Shown here: positions 38,531 to 49,497 of the stretch, one piece after another
How positions within the stretch are numbered: the stretch's first letter is position 1
Layout of the letters: every line of letters starts with the position of its first letter
Source: Gordionus sp. m RMFG-2023
Taxonomy: Eukaryota; Nematomorpha; Gordioida; Chordodea; Parachordodidae
Direction: 5' to 3'
Assembly (NCBI RefSeq): GCF_954871325.1
Contig: NC_088776.1
Location: 34,830,508 to 34,894,507, forward strand
Length of the DNA: 64,000 nucleotides
The notes under the pieces: model-generated
Told to the model about the DNA's origin: nothing
The model's database searches: none
The model's input: only the letters and a program-made list of their open reading frames with translations
Program-made: the position numbers and the translations under genes

Positions 38531-39882
38531 CTGTACAATAAAATACTGGGAAATGAAAAGATCCCTCAAAAATAGAGGCAGAGCTATCTATTCCTATCTT
38601 CAAAAATAAAAGGAATCCACACAATTGTCACAATTACAGGGGCATAAAACTAATGTCACACTGTCTTAAACTCTACAAAAAAATAATAGAAAAAAAGGTT
38701 AAGAGACATAATCGAAATAGGAGAGACTCAGTTTGGCTTTATGCCTGGAAGATCAACAACTGATGCAATCCACACAATTAGGCAAATAAGCGAAAAATAC
38801 AGGGAAAAGAACAAAAGTCTACACATGGTCTTTCTCGATCTAGAAAAGGCCTTCAATAGAATCCCAAGAAAACTTATCTGGTTAGCGCTACGCCACAAAA
38901 AGGTTCCCGAAAAATATATAAGAATAATACAGGATATGTATATGGGCCATACAACAATGGTCCGTAGCACAACTGGTACTTCAATAGGCTTCACAATAGC
39001 TGAGGGAATTCATCAAGGGTCGGCTCTCAGCTCACTTCTCTGCATAACAGTAATAGATGTATTAGCACAGTCTATACCACAAGCAGTCCCATAGAATATG
39101 ATATTTGCAGATGATATTGTGATACTTTCTAATCCAAGGATGAAATGAAAGAAAGATTAGTGATTTGGATAAATATCCTAGAAAAGCACGGACTAAAAGT
39201 AAATAGAGAAAAGATGGAGTATATGGTGATAGGAGGAGATGAAACAAAAAGCATTGATATAAATGAATGGCAGATATCGGCATTTGAAAGCTGCAAATAT
39301 TTGGGCTCCACTATACAAACAAACGGCACAATAGAAAGAGAGATAAAGAGTAAAATTATTCAAGGGTGGTTAAAGTGGATATCTTTATCTGGAGTGCTAT
39401 TTGACAATAGAATCCCACACAAATTAAAGGGGATAATTTACAGTTCCATAGTACAACCAACTATTCTATATAGTTCGGAAACATGGCTAACCAAGGAATC
39501 AGACGAGAGAAGTCTACAAACGATGGAGATGAGAATGCTGAGGATGATTGCTGGGGTAACAAGAAAGGATAAAGTGCGCAGTACAAGAATACTAAGTAGT
39601 TTAAAGGTAGTGCCCATTAAAACTAAGTTAATGTTAAACAGACTTTGGTGGTATGAGCACACAACGAGAAGGTCTATGAACTACATAGGAAATAAGGTTG
39701 AGAGTTTGGAAGTGATGGGCAAACGTAAAAGAGGAAGGCCAAAACTTCAATGGGGCCATAAAGTTAGAGCCAATACGAAGAAGTATAAATTAAATAAAAG
39801 AGATAGTATGAACAACATAAAGTGGAGAGAGATATTGAAGGAGCTTACCACCAGAAAAGATGAGCTAAAGAGAAAAAAAAAT
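38531..39882 (+). mobile_element. RTE-like LINE, 5'-truncated copy
   Basis: Colinear with 61043-62355 of the full-length copy. Similarity starts abruptly at CTGTACAATAAAATACTGGG and ends in an A-rich tail after the last Lys-rich codons. In one 240-bp stretch I counted 11 mismatches by eye, so the two are close relatives. The 5' half, including the endonuclease, is missing, as expected of incomplete target-primed reverse transcription. No target duplication is visible. Its 5' edge lies about 60 bp from the start of the minus-strand LINE, so the two are head to head. Confidence 0.92.
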
Positions 39883-39912
39883 TATTCATCTCAAATGAAT
39901 ATAATAAATTAG
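38590..39912 (+). pseudogene. RTE-like reverse transcriptase, truncated copy
   Basis: Two open stretches, 38741-39094 and 39145-39912, carry MPGRSTTDAIHTIRQISEKY, FLDLEKAFNRI (motif A, with Asn where the other copy has Asp), EGIHQGSALSSLLC (motif B) and, past the first stop, FADDIVIL (active-site DD). A TAG at 39091-39093 replaces the Trp codon of the other copy. A one-base loss near 39131 shifts the frame after VIL. Upstream, 38.59-38.74 kb preserves the reading FKNKRNPHNCHNYRGIKLMS that the 61-kb copy has lost. The C-terminal GKRKRGRPKLQWGHKV block is intact. Confidence 0.88.
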
Positions 39913-40055
39913 ATATCTTTTCTTTTCTTTTTTTACGTGTTTTTAGGAAAGCGATTTTTTCTTATTTGAAAAACAGTTACGAGTTAAATTTTCAATACGA
40001 GTATATTTTTGATATTATTACAAACTACTATTATTTTAAGATATAATATATCAAC

Positions 40056-41010
40056 CAGGGTGCGACAATAATATATAAAATCTTAATTGCTTTCATCATA
40101 TCACTCTGGTTAAATTGTTTCATTTCTAATATGGCATCCTTGCCGTGTAAATAATTTAAGGCTTCAATATATTTACATAATTTCTTCTAAAGGTTTTTAG
40201 TGTTTTTGATTTATCAATTTATCTAACATAATAAATTCTGATATGAGTTAACATCACGAGTGTCATGGCTATGACTGTAAATAAACCAGCATCTATTATT
40301 TGTGTGGCACTGTAAGTTAAGATTATTACTACAGCTGCTGAGAGCATATGATTGCATATTTTAGATAAGCAATAATGGTCAACTGTGTAGTCGTTTATAT
40401 ATTAATAAAAATGGAAGATAATCTTTTAGAAATTTAATATATCACAATAATTTTTCTATTACTTATCTAGCTTCCATCATATCATCTAAGAGGAAGTTCT
40501 AAACCACAATATAGTTTTATGATTGTCGTTTATAATCTCTTCTTCAAGAATTGTTGACTTGGTTAGGCCTATAAATTTTTCCTTATTTGTTGTTTCTATA
40601 AAACATTGTCTAAAATGGTAACAGAGAATATTAGTTTCATGACATTGTAAGTTGCTTTGAATTATATTATGTGGTTTTTAAAAACCATTATAAATTGAGG
40701 CATATGTAAGAATTAATTAACCTTTTTCACTTGTAATTCTTTAGACGCAAAATATTTTTATATCAGCAATCAAAAATATTTATACTGTAATAAATAGATT
40801 TTGTATTAAAAAATAATATTTTTAGAAATGTCTTGTATTGTTTTAATTATTTATATGCTAGTTTATTTTGTAAGCATAGTGTAATAAATGACAAAATATG
40901 AAATTTAGAATAATTGTTCAGAGTGAGCAAATTTTTAAAAAGTATAATATACCCCATATAATTTTTTTTAGTTGAGCCCCCTGAGATTGTAAAGGCTAGC
41001 GACGCCCCTG
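40056..41010 (-). mobile_element. hAT-like transposon fragment (ZMYM1-type transposase)
   Basis: The right end, on the minus strand, starts CAGGGGCGTCGCTAGCC, a sequence common at hAT termini. The minus-strand interior holds transposase-like reading: SAAVVIILTYSATQIIDAGL then FTVIA, followed after a frame change by DTRDVNSYQNLL. This resembles the F-x-V-I-A-D-E-T-x-D-x-S-x-x-E-Q-L block of ZMYM1/hAT transposases. Further on comes YLHGKDAILEMKQFNQSDMM. The left boundary (CAGGGTGCGAC at 40056) is a guess: the flanking 8-mers do not match. Confidence 0.5.
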
Positions 41011-41177
41011 TAATATTTATATATTTGACATTTATATATTCGATATAGATATATTTGTTATTTATAAATGATGTGGTGACATTTATATAATTGACTTTAA
41101 TAAATTTGACATTATTACATTTGATATTTATACATTTGAATATATTTGGCATTTACACAATTGTATATATATATATT
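41011..41177. repeat. AT minisatellite, left part
   Basis: Degenerate tandem units of about 15-22 bp built on ATTTATATATTTGACATT / TTTGATATTTATACATTTG. The same array continues at 46502-46670 on the far side of the Gypsy element, ending in a TATATA run. It was therefore one array before the insertion. Confidence 0.8.
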
Positions 41178-41428
41178 TGTTGATATGACCTATTAATACT
41201 AACCTTTAAATTGTTTTTTTTGTGTTTATATAAATTGATTTTTTTTTTATAAATTGTGAAAATTAATTTTTTTTATATAAATTATTATATTAATATGTAA
41301 ATTGATTTTCTGTTTTGTAACATGCTATATAAGCATTACATTTTTAGTTTTTAAACTGAGATAGAATTTTAAAAATAAATTAAATAAAATAAAAATTAAA
41401 CTCGTTATACTTAATCTCTCAGAAAACA
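41178..41428 (+). repeat. 5' LTR of the Gypsy element
   Basis: About 251 bp, starting TGTTGATATGACC and ending CTCTCAGAAAACA, so it has the usual TG...CA edges. Very AT-rich, with a TATATAAGCATT segment that may act as the TATA region. It pairs with 45799-46500. Confidence 0.88.
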
Positions 41429-44400
41429 TTTTGGTGGCAGTTCCGCTACATATTCGAGGAAATCGTAAATAAACAAATATGAAACAGATTCCCAATAATA
41501 ATTTTAATATAAATATTGAATTTCGAATATACTCAGGCAATGGCGATCTTTTTTTGAGTAGATTCGAAGACATCTTCAAGGACACGCAGATCTCGGACAT
41601 CGAAAAAGCAGGTTCCTTTACAAGAAGACTACCAGATGAGGTATATATCAAGCTCAAATCGATATGTTCACCTACCGACTTCATCAATCCATTGATATTA
41701 ATTGAAAAATTTAGGTTATTATGCGGAGGAAATCTACAAGTTACAACTTATTAGTATTTAACGCAGCTGCACAAGGTAAAAACTAAAGTTACATCAATTG
41801 GGTAAGTAGATTATGCATTTTAAAAAATGAAAGTTTGCTAAGTGATAGTAGAGTTATTGAAAAAATAAAAATTTCATCAATCAGCAAAAATATTAGGCAG
41901 AAAATTACGTTAAAAGAAAACATTACATTAGCAGAAGTTCTTAATTTAAGAGATTATTTTGAAGAGTTAGAATTAAAAGAAAATATAATTGCTAAAGTTG
42001 AAAATATTTCTTTAAACGAAAAAACAGAAGATAATACAACCGTGAAACATGAAGAAAGGCAAAGAGGCAGGAAAACAGAAGAAAATAAACATTTGGTGAG
42101 ATATGGAAACCATGACGAACGACAAAATTTACAATCTAATTACGATAACAGACAACGATGGACAATAAGAGGCCATGACTTTCAAAGAAATAATTATCAA
42201 GGAAATAATTACTACCCTAGATATCAGAATTAAAACGCGAATTATTACAACAACGTCAGGGCAAACTATCCAGGATCGTACAATAATTCTTCGAGATTTG
42301 ATAATAGAGCTAATTATTATAACAATAACTATAATAATTATAGGTTTTGATTATAATTACAGATGTAACAGACATTATAACGATTCAAGATTCAAAGACA
42401 TAACGATAATCATAATATTGGAAATCAAGGAAGAAATCAAGTATGCAACTGTAAATATCAAAACAACGATAATAATCAATCAAGATATACAATAAAGTAA
42501 ACACTGTAAATATAGAAGAGATAAAAGAAGATGATAATGACAAACTAGAAAGAAAAGAATATAATTTATACAATTTAGACATAAACAATATGGATACCGA
42601 TAATGATTACACAGCTAATGATGCATATAAGGTTACTGTATATTTGAATGACATGCCTATTTTAATGCAAATTGATACCGGTTCCAGGTATAGTATCCTA
42701 CCGATTCATATCGCGAAAAAGATTGGAGTAAAAATCTTAAATAAATAAGATATTAAATTGACTGGATATGATCGAAACACAATAAATGTATTAGGCACTA
42801 CCAAAGTTAAGGCAATATTCGAGGACTCAAATCTTAACTGCTTATGTAGTCCAGAGTGATAAGATTGCACTGTTAGGAAGGACCTGGATAACAGTTTTTG
42901 GGAATATACTAGATAAATTTGTGAATATGGTCGAGGATGATTATGATAATACTATACAAGAATTAATTAAGCAATGCAATTTTAAATTTAACAAAAAACC
43001 AATGCTTCGCAGCTATGTCAAATTACGTTTAAAACACGATGCCACACCGAAAATCATACCGCCAAGGCGTATACCATATTCTAGAATTGATTTGATAACA
43101 AAAGAACTTCAAAAGTGGATAAACGACAAAATCATTGAACCTGTTGAAGACGTTAGATGGGCCAGTCCTCTCACTCCCGTTTATAAGAGCGATGGCTCAC
43201 TTCGGCTCTGTGCCGACTTCAAAAATACTATCAACCCTGCTTTGCAAGATTTCAAGTACCCTATACCACGCATTAATGATTTAATCACAAAGTTATCTAA
43301 AGGTAAGAAATTTACCAAGATAGATTTTAAAAACGCGTTTCTTCAAATACCTATACATAAAGAATCAAGAGATTTTCTTACAATATCAACACATAAAGGC
43401 TATTATAGGTTTACGAGACTGCCGTTTGGTTTAAAAACTTCGTCGGCAATATTCCAACAAACTATGGATAACATTTTCGGAGACATGAAAGATGTGATAT
43501 TTTATATCGATGATCTACTGATTACTGGGGACGACGAAGCTCATTTGAATAACATAAAATTGGTGTTTGATAAGATATCAAAATATGGGCTTACACCAAA
43601 CTTTGCAAAAAGTATATTTTTTTTAAAAAAACTACGGTTCTTGGGGCACGATATAGACGACAAAAGTATACATCCGAATTCAGATAAGATAAAAGCTATT
43701 TTTAACATGCCGGAATCGAAGACAAAAGATGAATTGGCAACTTTTTTGGGGATGGCGAGCTATTATCGAAAATTTTCATGTAATTTTGCGGACATAATAC
43801 AAAATGGTTAATAAAGACAAATGGTTATGGGATAGTACACATCAAGAAAGCTTCGACTACCTAAAAAACTGATAAGTACTCCGCCTATGTTAAATTTTTA
43901 TAATCCGGATCTACCAATAGGTATTGCAACTGATGCTTCAAAGAAAGGTCTAGGCGCAGTCTTATTTCATATTGAAGGTGATGGCAAAGAGAAACCCATT
44001 GCTTTCGCGTCAAGAGCTTTATTAAAATCAGAGTTTAATTATACTAATATAGAGAGGGAAGCTTTATCTGTTATATACGCGGTAAAAAAGTTTCAAGAAT
44101 ATTTAATTGGTACGAGATTTACAATAATCACAGATCACAAGCCACTCGTTTATATATTTACGAAGGGACTCAAGGATAATTCATCCATATTAATGCGACT
44201 TCAAAAATGGAGTTTAGCTATGGGAGCTTATGACTTTACGATAATTCATAAGCCCGGGAAACGAAATGTAGTACCGGATTGTTTGTCAAGATTACCCCAA
44301 ATGAACACAGAAGAAATGGTACAAGAGATAGATGATGAAATAATTGATGACAAATTTTGGGACTTACCAATAAATTTTAAAAGAATAGTTCAAGAAACTA

Positions 44401-45798
44401 GTATTGATATCGAATTAATGGAGGTAATTAACAATATAAAGAATCATGAACAGATAAAGAATAAAATATATAAAAATATGGAAATGGAACTGAGCTTAAT
44501 TAAAAATTGACTTTATAAAGAGAATAGGATCATTATACTGAAAAATATGATAAAGGAGATATTACAGGAATTACACAAAGGGCATTTTGGTGCTGGGAAA
44601 ACGTAATTGCTGGCAAGAGATTACTTGTGGTGGCCTGGTCTAAACGCTGAAATAGATCAGGAGGTGAGAAACTGTGATACGTGTAATAAATATGCTGACA
44701 ATCCAATCTATAAAATCCATGGAAACAGCTGTAAAAGTGTTCGAAAGCGGGCACATCGACTTTGCACAATTTGAAGGTAGCAATTTCATGGTATGTGTTG
44801 ACGCATTTAGCAAGTTTCCTATCATTAGAAGAATGAGAGATATAACTACTGAGTCAACAATCAAAGAATTGTTAAAAATAATTAGCTTATTTGTATACCC
44901 AATAAAATAATCAGTGATAATGGTACTAATTTTACAAGTAACTTGTTCAAGAAATTTTGCAATGATCATGGAATTGAAGACATTTTCACCGCGCCTCACC
45001 ACCAACAGTCCAATGGTCAGTGTGAGCGAATGATAAGATTAATGAAAATATGCATGAAAAGGAATATGGAAAGTAATAATAAAATAGACTTAGATATAGC
45101 TTTAGAAAAGTTTTTATTCAATTATCGCAACACATTAAACGCGACAACCAACAAGATACCAAGCGAAGTGATGTTCAACAGAACCATAAGAACTAGATGG
45201 AATTTAATCAAACCACCAGAAGATAAAGTGAATGAATTTAATCGCAATTTATCGTCAAATAGAAATATCATGAATGGTGACAAAGTTTGGTATAAAACCT
45301 TCAGGGATAATATATGGGACAAAGGCACGGTAAAACGCAGAAATGGGAATTTAATATTTGAAGTAGATACAGGAAACAAAATTATTAGAAGACATTTAGA
45401 CCAAATTAAAAAAAGGTCTACGAGTAGCACACCTCTTGATAAAACGACACATTTGAAAACAAATACTGAAAATGCAATACCTTTTACTTTAAGTTTTAGA
45501 AGAAATGATGATCAAAATTTAGGAATGCAAAAATAGAGTCTTGTTAGTCAAAGACCAAGCAGGAATATAATTTTGACCAAAAAATTCGATATTTTATAAT
45601 GAAATAAAGACTAAAAATATATTTAAAAAAAATATGTATATAAATATATAATAAAATATTTTTCTTTTAAATAAACTTTCAATAGCAAAAGTTAATGAAA
45701 TATACTAATGATGACAATATAACTATCAAGAAACGTTGCCTGCACGATAAGATTCAGCAAGAAACCCTGAGTGGAGATCGTTTTTTTAAAGGGTGGAA

Positions 45799-46500
45799 TG
45801 TTGATATGACTGATTAATACTAACCTTTAAATTGTTTTTTTTTGTGTTTATATAAATTGATATTTTTTTTATAAATTGTGAAAATTGATTTTTTTATATA
45901 AATTATTATATTAATATGTAAATTGATTTTTTGGTTTGTAACATGCTATAAGCATTAGAGATCTGCAAAGTTAGACCTGGCCCGTACCCGGCCCGAGTCC
46001 GGCCCGAACGGGCTTCGGGCCGGGCTTGGGCCTAATTCTATTTAAAATAATCGGGTTTGAGCCGGGCCGGGCCTAATATTTTTTAAAAAAAAATCGGGCC
46101 GGATCGGGTCGGACCTTGGAAATTTTTTTAAATATATGTAAATTTATAAATTTTATATTGAATTTTTTATGTAAAATAAAAATATTTGATTTTATATATT
46201 GAAACTAAACGACATATAACATATGTCTTTTATTTTGAGTAATTATAAAAATTAATTTTTATATTTAAATAAATTCGGGCCGGGCCGGGTCTGTAAATTT
46301 TTTTTTAAAAAAATTTCGGGTTCGGGCCGGGCCGGTAAAACTTTTTAAAAAAATTTCGGGCCGGGCCGGGCTTGAAAAATTAGGCCCGATGCAGATCACT
46401 AATGAGCATTACATTTTTAGTTTTTAAACAGAGATAGAATTTTAAAAATAAATAAAATTAAATAAAAATTAAACTCGTTATACTTAATCTCTCAGAAAAC
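45799..46500 (+). repeat. 3' LTR of the Gypsy element, carrying a nested miniature
   Basis: Matches the 5' LTR in two blocks, 45799-45955 and about 46402-46500, separated by the 446-bp G+C-rich miniature. Excluding the insertion its length is about that of the 5' LTR. The 5' LTR lacks the insertion, so the miniature arrived after the LTR pair was made. Confidence 0.88.
45956..46401. mobile_element. G+C-rich hAT miniature (TAGWGATCTG group) inside an LTR
   Basis: The left end is TAGAGATCTGCAAAG and the right end, on the minus strand, is TAGTGATCTGCATCGGGCC. Flanking 8-mers ATAAGCAT (45948-45955) and ATGAGCAT (46402-46409) differ at one base. The undisturbed 5' LTR shows the empty site, ATAAGCAT once. 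Dense GGGCCGGGCC and CGGGCCGGGC repeats occupy both ends, with an AT-rich core resembling that of the 14.7-kb copy (including a shared TTTATTTTGAGTAATTATAA-like stretch). Confidence 0.92.
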
Positions 46501-46501
46501 T

Positions 46502-46644
46502 TTAATATTACATTTATATTACTAAATATTTACATTTATACAAATATATATTGGCATTTATACAATTGTATATATATTACATTTATATTACTATATATTT
46601 GACATTTATACAATTTTATATGCATATTTGATATTTATATCATA

Positions 46645-46670
<26 letters not shown>
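46502..46670. repeat. AT minisatellite, right part
   Basis: Units such as TTTGACATTTATACAATT and ATTACATTTATATTACTA continue the array seen at 41011-41177 and finish in a pure TA run at about 46645-46668. Confidence 0.78.
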
Positions 46671-46675
<5 letters not shown>

Positions 46676-46925
46676 CCCCAAATAAATTTATCCTACTCGC
46701 TAAAATGCGCTTACCCCCTAACCCCCTCAAAAATTTGGATGCAAACTGCCCCCCCCCCACTCATTTAGACACTGCGTGTATTTTAAACATTGAAAGAAAG
46801 AATATAAAAATTAATAATTTTTTAAACTAAAACTAATGGTTATACTTCATATTTTTTGGAAAAAAACATTTACATTAAAAAGACTTACTTATTTTTTGAT
46901 ACCATCTCTTGCATATAGTAAATAG

Positions 46926-47345
46926 CAGAGTTGTTAAAAGATACTTTTTGAATGGATCTAGATACAGATACAGATACATAGTCTCAAAAGTTATCTAGAT
47001 ACAGATACAGCGTCTAAAAAGTTATCAAGAAAACCGGCTCACTCGTTGTTTTTAATTTAATTTATTTAACCCGTACGCCCACTTATAATTTTTTCTAAAA
47101 AATTTACCCGCCTGCCTGCCCACTTATCTATAAATAATTTAATGTTTAAAAATTATTTTATTGGCTTTATGAAATAAAACTATTATTTTTAATAGATTGA
47201 AGTTTGTTCTGCTCTTTTCACCTGGAAAATATTAAACGCCCACTCCCACCCATTACTTAAAAATATTTTAACCCCCCCGCCATCCTCCCATAGTGAACCC
47301 GATTAAGCCCGTCCGAAGTAGAGTTGGGCGGGAAATCTTTATTCT
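46926..47345. other. Probable fragment of a transposon end plus CCCACCC-rich segment
   Basis: CAGAGTTGTTAAAAGATACT followed by repeated AGATACAGATAC looks like a hAT terminus with subterminal repeats. A second copy of this end lies at 63178-63260. The following 300 bp carry CCCACTTAT, CCCGCCTGCCTGCCC and CCCACTCCCACCC repeats and end in AGAGTTGGGCGGG. No matching partner end or duplication was found, so the boundaries are uncertain. Confidence 0.4.
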
Positions 47346-49088
47346 AGACTGACGATGAACTTATTAAAATATAATAAAAAGTGTAGATACATTAAAGTCC
47401 ACAATTGAAAAGCATTTAGACGAAATGCGAGGTACATTTAGACAATATCTAAAAGGAATGTAGACGAATTGCTTTTAATGAACTACACCAAATGATATTC
47501 ACTACCACTGATTTTATTATATGAAGGTGAGACCGGGGTAAAGTGATTGATGGGGTAACAATGTTAACGCGAATAACTTTGTAACCCTTGAATACAAAAC
47601 CTTATATTTAGTTTGAACATGTATTTTAATATCTAATTTCTAATATGCTTAATTTTTGAAAAATTTCCCCAGCTTGACATATTTTGCCAAAAAACCGCTT
47701 TCTATCCAAAAATTATAAAAATTATTTCTATAGTTTATTTGGCTTTTAGAAAATTTTATTGAGGTTCATATTTTAAAAATTTGAATATATGTTCTTTAAA
47801 GTCATAGCTGTAATATAAAACTTATCAGAACTTTATTGCTTAACTAAATACGCATAACGATTTGTATAATATAAACACCTTAGGGTAAAGTTGATATGGG
47901 TAAAATAGTTAAAATATTCCGTGTAATTAAAACTGTAAAAAGAGAATTTTTAAATGTTAATGCCTACATCATATAAAAAGATATTCTTGAGCAAAAATGA
48001 TAATAAAAGTTTATGTTTTATTTGGAGTAAAATATTTTATAAATAGTCGTAAAAGGGAAGAATAATTGATACGTATGATATGCCTTGTGCCATTTTTGAT
48101 TTAAAAAAATATTATATTCCCTTATTGTAGTGATAAGTTTATAAATAGATCTCAAAATTGCAATATATTTTGTTCAATAGAACAATAAAATTATGTTCAA
48201 CATTATTTTAACCCCCTTATAAGAATACTTAGCCATTTTACCCTGGGTATGAGGTAAAAAAGCGAAAATAAAACACTTCACTTAATCAATCATAGCCCTT
48301 AAAGTAATATAGGTAGAGAGAGCTATACTTTTTTTATTTTGTAGATGAGGGATATGGCTACATAAAAATATATAATTTGTACTGTTTTATTTTTGTTTTA
48401 AAAATTTATGATAAAAGTGCAAACTACCAATCGTTTTACCCCGATCTCCTCTATACTTTTGATAAATGAATCTTTAGTCTATGTCCATATTAATGCTCGA
48501 CCCTGTCTTTTAAGTATGGAAAGGGAGAAGTTTATCCCAAATGAAGAAGTGGATTTCGGTGGGAACCGGTTGGCGATATAAAAAAAATTTGGCCGTCTTT
48601 AAACAGAGGAGAGAGTGTGGTTACTATTTTTAAATCTATTTATAAAATTTGGTTTTTAAAGGTTTATAACTCATAAACTAAAAACATAAATCATTTCGAT
48701 TTACTAATATTGATTTTATAATGTTTAGAATTAAAAATAATATAATTATATAATTAAAAATAAAATTCTATTTTTAGACACAATTATGGTTCCTTTTTGG
48801 GGACTCAATTATAGAATTTTATTTTTAATTATATAATTATAAATTTATAAATTATATTATTTTTAATTAGGTTTTATGTAAATTAAATAAGAATATATTG
48901 TTTAAAAAAAAAAAAAAAAATGTTTAGAATTGAAATATAGTTGTACCTTTTTGAGGATATTTCTAGAAAAATATACTTCTTAATGAATATAAAATGCGCA
49001 CCAAAATATTATCAAAGAAAGTCATGAAAATTAAAATATGGCATGGTACCCTTAAAATTATTATACAAAATTTATTACGTATAATTAT
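47346..49088. other. Spacer with an inverted repeat
   Basis: No coding frame. GGGGTAAAGT / GGGTAAAGTT / TTTACCCTGGGT motifs recur across 47.53-48.45 kb, suggesting an old repeat. A palindromic AT block at 48.73-48.87 kb is listed separately. Confidence 0.4.
48729..48868. repeat. Palindromic AT block around a motif shared with 56.6 kb
   Basis: The left arm (48729-48771) and right arm (48811-48868) share AATTAAAAATAATATAA and TATATAATTAAAAATAAAAT in inverted orientation. Between them sits a 27-bp sequence (48786-48812, containing GGTTCCTTTTTGGGGACTC) that recurs exactly at 56665-56691. Confidence 0.8.
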
Positions 49089-49497
49089 TAGTGCTGTAAA
49101 CGTTACTACAAAAAAGAAACGCCTTACCGTTACTTGTTACGTATGAAAAAAACGCGCTATCGTTACTCGTTACCTTTTTAACAAAAAACACGCGTTACTG
49201 ACTATTCAGAAAAGTAACGGGTTACTCGTTACTTAAAAAATTAAATATTATATACAAAAAAATATTTATTTTTTTCCTACAATATATAATATAAATAAAA
49301 CTATAGAAAAAGAATATATAATACGATAAGATCTTTTTATAAAAAAAATTTTCATATTTCTAATACACAGACCTCCCGTTTCAAAGTCGTATGTTTTAAG
49401 CATGCACCAACTTGAATATGATTAAACTTAAAATATTAATTATATATATATATTAATTAATAGCTGATATTTTTAAAATTCAGTCATTTATTACCAT

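Larger units (their letters stand above)
41178..46500 (+). mobile_element. Ty3/Gypsy LTR retrotransposon, broken
   Basis: A fossil element of about 4.9 kb once the nested miniature is excluded. It has a 5' LTR, a primer-binding-like site just inside it (TGGTGGCAG near 41.43 kb), gag-like and nucleocapsid-like regions (about 41.48-42.5 kb) and protease (about 42.6-42.75 kb). Reverse transcriptase (42.92-43.81 kb), RNase H (43.89-44.5 kb), integrase (about 44.55-45.53 kb), a polypurine tract (about 45787-45798) and a 3' LTR follow. The pol order RT-RNaseH-integrase places it in Ty3/Gypsy (Metaviridae). No envelope region is present between integrase and the 3' LTR. Coding is interrupted by roughly six to eight breaks, so it is dead. 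By eye the two LTRs differ by about seven substitutions in 250 bp plus short indels, suggesting a moderate age. No clear target duplication survives in the flanking minisatellite. Confidence 0.92.

Noticed and set aside
41011-41177. Short regularly spaced repeats that could suggest a CRISPR array
   Set aside because: Units are degenerate, AT-only and directly adjacent, with no constant spacer length. The context is eukaryotic, so this is a minisatellite.
45536-45798. Envelope gene between integrase and the 3' LTR of the Gypsy element
   Set aside because: The interval is short, AT-rich and has no open frame or signal/transmembrane pattern.
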